The notes beneath the pieces are model-generated. The model ran no database searches and was not told the DNA's origin. It saw only the letters and a list, made by a program, of their open reading frames with translations. DNA of 64,000 nucleotides from Eucommia ulmoides. Taxonomy: Eukaryota > Streptophyta > Magnoliopsida > Garryales > Eucommiaceae. Shown here one piece after another: positions 58,931-64,000 of the stretch (position 1 is its first letter; every line of letters starts with the position of its first letter). The stretch lies in contig CM028328.1 of the NCBI GenBank assembly GCA_016647705.1, positions 11,092,614-11,156,613 on the forward strand, written 5' to 3'. Made by a program: the position numbers and the translations under genes.

Positions 58931-60640
58931 CGAAACACCCATTAAATTAATATTACAAAGCAATCACAATGCCAATGTGGCATTTCTAGACATGTTTCCA
59001 CAAAAAATTCTCCCATATTATGCCTCTATACCACTCCCCAAGCTCCTGTAAATACACGCCGATTAGTGTCGGTGTATCTTAATAAAAATACCAAATTATT
59101 TGGTTAAGATTAACAGAGTAATTCTCACATGTTTAATTTCGAATCTGAAATTTGTACGCATGTTGTCCAACAATTAGTCAATCACATCCACTGTTCTGTG
59201 GCACTAACACGATTTGTCACAACCTAAAGCCCACACACGCACCAAAAAAGAATATGAAATTTGACACACGCACGGCCAAAACCAACCTCGTTTTTATATT
59301 CAGGAAAAACATTAGACAACAACTCAAATTCCAATAAAGGGTTGCAGGCATAGACTCGCTGTTGAACCTAGATACTTAAAATTATAATTTAAAGAAGGAA
59401 GAAGGCAGCTGACAACCCTAACTGCTAGGAATATGAGCTGAAAATTGCTGGAGAGGTGTCTGGTCATGAATGCGTTGCAATTACTCTGCCTAATTTGTGG
59501 CCAAATTCAAGCAATGACTCCTACATGCCAAGCACGTGTACCAATCAACCCTTGCTTAGCTAATTTTATGCACCTTAACTACACATCAGTAACACCAAGT
59601 TGTCGAGCTAGTTTGCGCCCATCCCCCTTGCATCTCTCATCCTCTTTGCACCCAATGGCTTGCCATGTCACACACATGACTCTAACCAGAACTAGGTGTT
59701 GCGCCCACGTTCTGCCTGCCTTGGCTTGACCCCGTTCCAAGATCTTCCCTTTGTTTTATGTTGCGCCTATTTATTTTTTATTTTTGTCAAAGTGGTCTTC
59801 CTATTTGCATATGATTTTTTATGTGATCCTTCCGTAAAAAATAATAGTTAAATTAGACGGATTTCGGTTATGTGACTTGCACATGCAGTTCTTCGGGAAT
59901 GAAAATATAATTTGCCTTTTCTTTTTTCTCTTTTTCAATTTTTTCCTTTTTCGTTTGTTTATTTTTATTTTTTTCCTTCTTTCTGCCGCTTTCATCCAGC
60001 TTCATCCGGCATCCATGGCCGCTCCTCACCTGCTCATGCTCCCAGCCACGCAGGTACATTTGTCGGCTGGTGGTCGTTTTTACCTTTTTTCATTCCGGGT
60101 GGTGAAGACAATGGCATCTGTTGAATTTTGAGTCACTCTCTCTTCCTTACCCATATGAGTCACTTTCTCTCTCCTCTCTCTCTCTCTCTAGAAATTTAAT
60201 CGATTCACGGTTGAATTTTGCTTGAATCGAGCTCAGGATTTCATAATTGTTCGTTGTTGTTGCCCCCATTGTTGTTTCACGACAAGAGAACACTCCGTTT
60301 CAGTTGCAGCTCGCGTCAAGCAAGAGATTCGACGGTCACAACCATCACATTCAGCGTGTGTACGTCGGAAATCAAACGGCCGAGACGGAGAAGTTAGAGA
60401 GGTAGAGACAGGGCAGTTGGAGGCGGAGACGGGGCAGTTGGAGACGGCGCGTGTGTCCTGGAGAGTAGAGAGAGATTTGAGGGCGGTGATGGACAGCGCG
60501 GCGTTGTTTGAATAGTTGGGGAGGCGAAGGAAGAGGAGGTGGCGGAAGGGGCTGAACTCTGGAGGAGTTTGGTATTCCGTTCATCACGCTTCTCGCCAAG
60601 ACCAAGAGATCATTTTACAAATTACACTTTGTGCCCAAAT
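58931..60640. other. Intergenic DNA with possible gene pieces
   Basis: The part 59990..60610 is GC-richer, with CT runs (60130..60190) and a GGCAGTTGGAGACGG-type repeat (60410..60450). On the minus strand about 60372..60605 is open, but no domain is recognised. The open frame at 59445..59729 is likewise not recognised. Confidence 0.35.
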
Positions 60641-61353
60641 CTTTTGATATATTAACACTATGAGAGTTTCAATACTTTTTAATCATAAAATTACTATTCA
60701 CACATGATAAAATTGTTAGTTTTGTACTTTTTAGAGATTAGGGAATAAGATAGAGATATACTACAAAGGGTAAAAGGATACAAAAATAACCCCTAATATT
60801 TTATTATTTTTTTATTATTTTTAATTTTTTAGTTAACATTAACTAAATTGAATATATCACGTTGATGTTACTATTATTAAATTAAAATAATTTTTTTTTT
60901 TGTTAAAAGTTGAAACTAATTTGAGAATAGCAAATTAAAAAAAAAAAACTGATCACCATTTGGACACTAGGAAATCGTCATTGAAATTTATAATTTTAAT
61001 GTTCAGGCAACTCAAAATTAATATATTTATTTATTTGTATATTTTAATTGATAATTCAAAGAGAATTGGTGTATAAATGTGGGAAAACCCATTTTACGTC
61101 CAAAATCACTAATATCATTTATCAATTTTTTGAGATTGAAACAAATGTGAAACTTAAGAGGTAAAATGTGCAATTTGGTAAATCTTAAAGGTTAAAACGT
61201 GTAATATTCTCTTGATTATTCTAAGCTCCTCCCACCTTATAACCTCAATCCACCCCCTCTCCCTTCTCACTCCTCCTCTCTCTAACCAAAATCATACCAA
61301 TATCTTTATGTCTTCCATTTCTTTACTATTTAACCCAATTTTCAGTTTCTTTC
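60641..61353. other. AT-rich DNA, possible decayed MITE
   Basis: Phrases such as ATTACACTTTGTGCCCAAAT (60627) and a mirrored GTAAAATGTGCAATTTGG (61162) hint at inverted ends, but the match is poor. No gene is seen. Confidence 0.3.
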
Positions 61354-64000
61354 TGTTAGTTAGTGTTTGTTGAAACAAATAAGATAGAAAGATTTCATTT
61401 CAATTATTTCTTATTACACTATCACACTACATATATATACAATACAAGAAAAATAAGAAAATCTTGCATTTAATGAGTTTTACGGTGCATGGCAAAGGAA
61501 TAGAGATTGAGCATGAAAGTGAAAAATGATCTGAGCTGTAATTGTTGACATACAATTCACGTCAACACTCCCCCTCAAGTTCGTGCATATATATCTCGAA
61601 TGTCCAACTTTCCAAGTAAGTTGTAGAAGCTTCTGCTACATATAGTTTTTGTAAGTATGTCTGCCAACTGGTCATCAGATTTAACAAACAGGAATCGAAT
61701 TATCTTGGCCTCAAGATTTTGCTTCATGAAGTGCCGGTCTACTTCCACATGTTTGGTTCGATCATGCTGGATTGGATTATGAGAAATGTCAATTGCAGAC
61801 TTGTTGTCACATAATTTGTCCATCTCGCAGCCAAGAGAAAAGCCAATTTTAGTTAATAGTCTTCGAAGCCAGATAAGTTCACAAAGGCCCTTAACCATCC
61901 CACGAAACTCAACTCGTACTTGATAAAGCTACCACCTTTTGCTTCTTACTTATCCACGTAACCATGTTTCCTCCAACAAATGTGAAATAGCCTGAGGTGG
62001 ATTTTCTATCGGAAATATTTCCTGCCCAGTCAGCATCTGTGTAACCTTCCACCCATAGGAGATTGTTTCTTGTAAACATAAGTCATTTTTCGGGGAGAAG
62101 ACTTTGGTATCTGAGAATTCGAATCACCGCATTCATTTGATCTTCACTTGGATAGTGTATGAATTGGATTACTACACTCACTGCATAAGAGATGTCAGGC
62201 CGTATATGAGAGAAATAAATAAGTTTTTCAACTAATCTCCGGTACCTTCCTTTGTCAGTTGGCACTTGATTTGGGTATTCTCCAAGCTTGTAATTTTGGA
62301 TTATTGGTGTATCTGTAGGCTTACAATCCAGTAATTTAACTTCTGATAATAAATTTAGGATATATTTTCATTGGGGAAATGAATATGCCTTGCTTTGACC
62401 CAACAACTTCAATTTCCAGAAAATATTTGAGTCCTCCTAGACTTTTCATCTCAAATTCTGTGGCTAGTTGCTCTTGAAATCTTGTTATTTCCTCTGGGTC
62501 GTCTCTCGTAACGATCATATCGTTTACATAGACTTTCAAAGCTGTTATCTTACCTCGGTTATGCTTTAAGAATAGCATGTGGTCTGAGTTGCTTTGTTGA
62601 AAACCATATTTCCTCATTGCCAAGTTCAAGCGCCCAAACCATCCTCTAGGAAATTGCTTTAAGCCGTACAAATTTTTTTGTAGTTTGCACACAATCTTAG
62701 CTTTAGAGTTTGCAATATATCCTGGAGGGACATCCATGTAGATTTATTATTCAAGATCTCCATGGAGAAATGCGGTTTTAACGCCAAACTGGTGCAATAA
62801 CCAATCAAGATTCGCTGCAAGAGATAGTAGAACCCTGAAAGTATTCAACTTGGCCACAGGTGAGAACATTTCTTAATAGTTTACGCTATAGGTTTGCGTA
62901 TAGCCCTTTGCCACCAGTATTGCTTTGTATCTTTCAATTGATCCATCGATTTTGTACTTGATGGAGAATACCCACTTACACCCTACTGTTTTTTGACCTT
63001 CTAGTAGGGGAACAAGAGTCCACGCCTTATTTTTTTGTAATGCCTCCATTTCTTCCTTCATAGTATGAATCCACCTAGGGTTTTCCAGAGCCTCTTCAAC
63101 ACTTGTGGGAATATGATGTAAGTATAGTTCATTAATAAAGTTCTTGAGGGGTTTGGACAGCTTCTTTGTAGACACATAATTGGCAATTGGATATCTCAAT
63201 CTTTAGTTCTCCAGTTTTGGAGAATATCTGTTTGGTGGTTTGCCTTGATTGTGCCTGAAATATAATTAATTGCCAACATGAGTATCTATGTCATTAGAAA
63301 TGTGAGGTGTGGTAGAGGAGCTTACCTCAATGATATTCTCAAGAGCTAGGGCATTGGATACTGAAGAGTGGGGAGGTACTGCTACTTCAGCTTTTAGAGC
63401 CGAGAGTTCATGCCACCAATTGGGATACTTGTGAAGCTTGAATCAAGTCTCACGAGTATGCTTTGTACTCCCATAGTGAGAGCATTTAGTGCCATCAGTG
63501 GTGGCTCGGGATTTGGAGTTATAACTAGATTTGCCACCATGAAGAGAGAGGGAGATCCGGAGGATGCTTGAGGCTGTGAGCCATGCTTGAGACTATTGGA
63601 CGCTAGACCCGCTCCTAGTATATCATTGGGGTTACTTGTCATCATCACCGCTTGATGAAGAGATTCCCTCCGGACGTGTGCATAGGCTTTATCTATTGTT
63701 GGGAATGGCTTTATCTGCAGGACATCACTCCTAATATGGTCTAAGTGATCATCGAGACCATCCAAGAATACATATACTCGATTTTCTTGAATTAGGGTAT
63801 TGTAGTATTGAATATCGGTTGGGAATTCCATCGGGTTTGGACGACGTCGCTGGAGGTCAGACACCTGGGAGGTATCACTGCCATCAAAGTATGTAGTAGT
63901 AATTACATCCCACACCAACTTGGCTGTTGAGAAACAAATAAAGTTACTGAGAAGAGAAGAGTCCATGGAATTAATCAACCATCCTTTAACAATAGCGTTG
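61354..64000 (-). mobile_element. Second Copia retrotransposon fossil (runs off window)
   Basis: A short LTR (61354..61567, TG...CA) is followed inward by a purine tract (minus strand TTGAGGGGGAG). Minus-strand parts are RNase H (61575..61898, DNKSAIDISHNPIQHDRTKH), reverse transcriptase (62083..63199, with VYVNDMIVT, GLKQFPRGW and KWVFSIKYK) and gag (63394..63978). Not every Copia domain could be recognised and it has several breaks, so it is a fossil. It is a different lineage from the 46-58 kb element. The 5' LTR lies beyond the window, so age cannot be judged. Confidence 0.88.

Noticed and set aside
59445-59729. 94-aa open frame with many Cys and Leu
   Set aside because: No domain, no splice or promoter context, and ordinary composition for chance open frames in this window.

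Overview
The window looks like a repeat-rich intergenic stretch of a nuclear plant genome, probably a eudicot. It is AT-rich and has GT-AG introns, Copia and Gypsy retrotransposons, RTE-type LINE, hAT, Mutator-like and Helitron elements, and small captured pieces of plant genes. I could not identify the species. Only one host gene looks whole: a four-exon GT47 exostosin-family glycosyltransferase on the minus strand (16758..19718, 508 aa).

Left part (1-16.4 kb): an AT-rich tandem array carries several Mutator-like elements (MULEs) with long terminal inverted repeats. One (350..2183) has near-perfect 9-bp target duplications. A second (2500..about 16075) is a Pack-MULE-like element holding exon pieces of a chloroplast peroxiredoxin (PRXIIE-like) and of an ABCI19/20-like ABC protein. 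A long foldback (palindromic) element (3121..8991) sits inside it. The right arm of that foldback is split by two sister Helitrons (4081..6740, 7077..8790), each placed exactly between an A and a T. A third Helitron 3' end (15893) closes an insert of about 6 kb in the MULE's right terminal repeat; this insert carries a CCR4-NOT NOT4 RING exon piece.

Middle (16.4-42.5 kb): the GT47 gene; several MITEs; a solo LTR (22822..25271); tandem and dispersed repeats including a 31-bp minisatellite; an Athila-like Gypsy fossil (about 29.1-35.8 kb) next to a piece of another Gypsy element in the opposite orientation; a MULE with a perfect 9-bp target duplication nested in another inverted-repeat element (36987..38607); a GC-rich 30-33-bp minisatellite (39.2-39.8 kb); an RTE-type LINE tail; and a tRNA-like SINE remnant.

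Right part (42.5-64 kb): a decayed hAT transposon with a BED finger (42549..46212) lies at the end of one LTR of a large SIRE/Maximus-like Copia fossil (about 46.2-58.3 kb). That Copia element was later entered by a solo LTR with TTACT duplications (51484..53364) and by a GTTTGG-ended MITE (about 49.8-50.5 kb). A second Copia fossil starts at 61354 and runs off the right edge. Apart from the GT47 gene I see no evidence of working protein genes. The interest lies in the layered order of insertions and in the captured exons.
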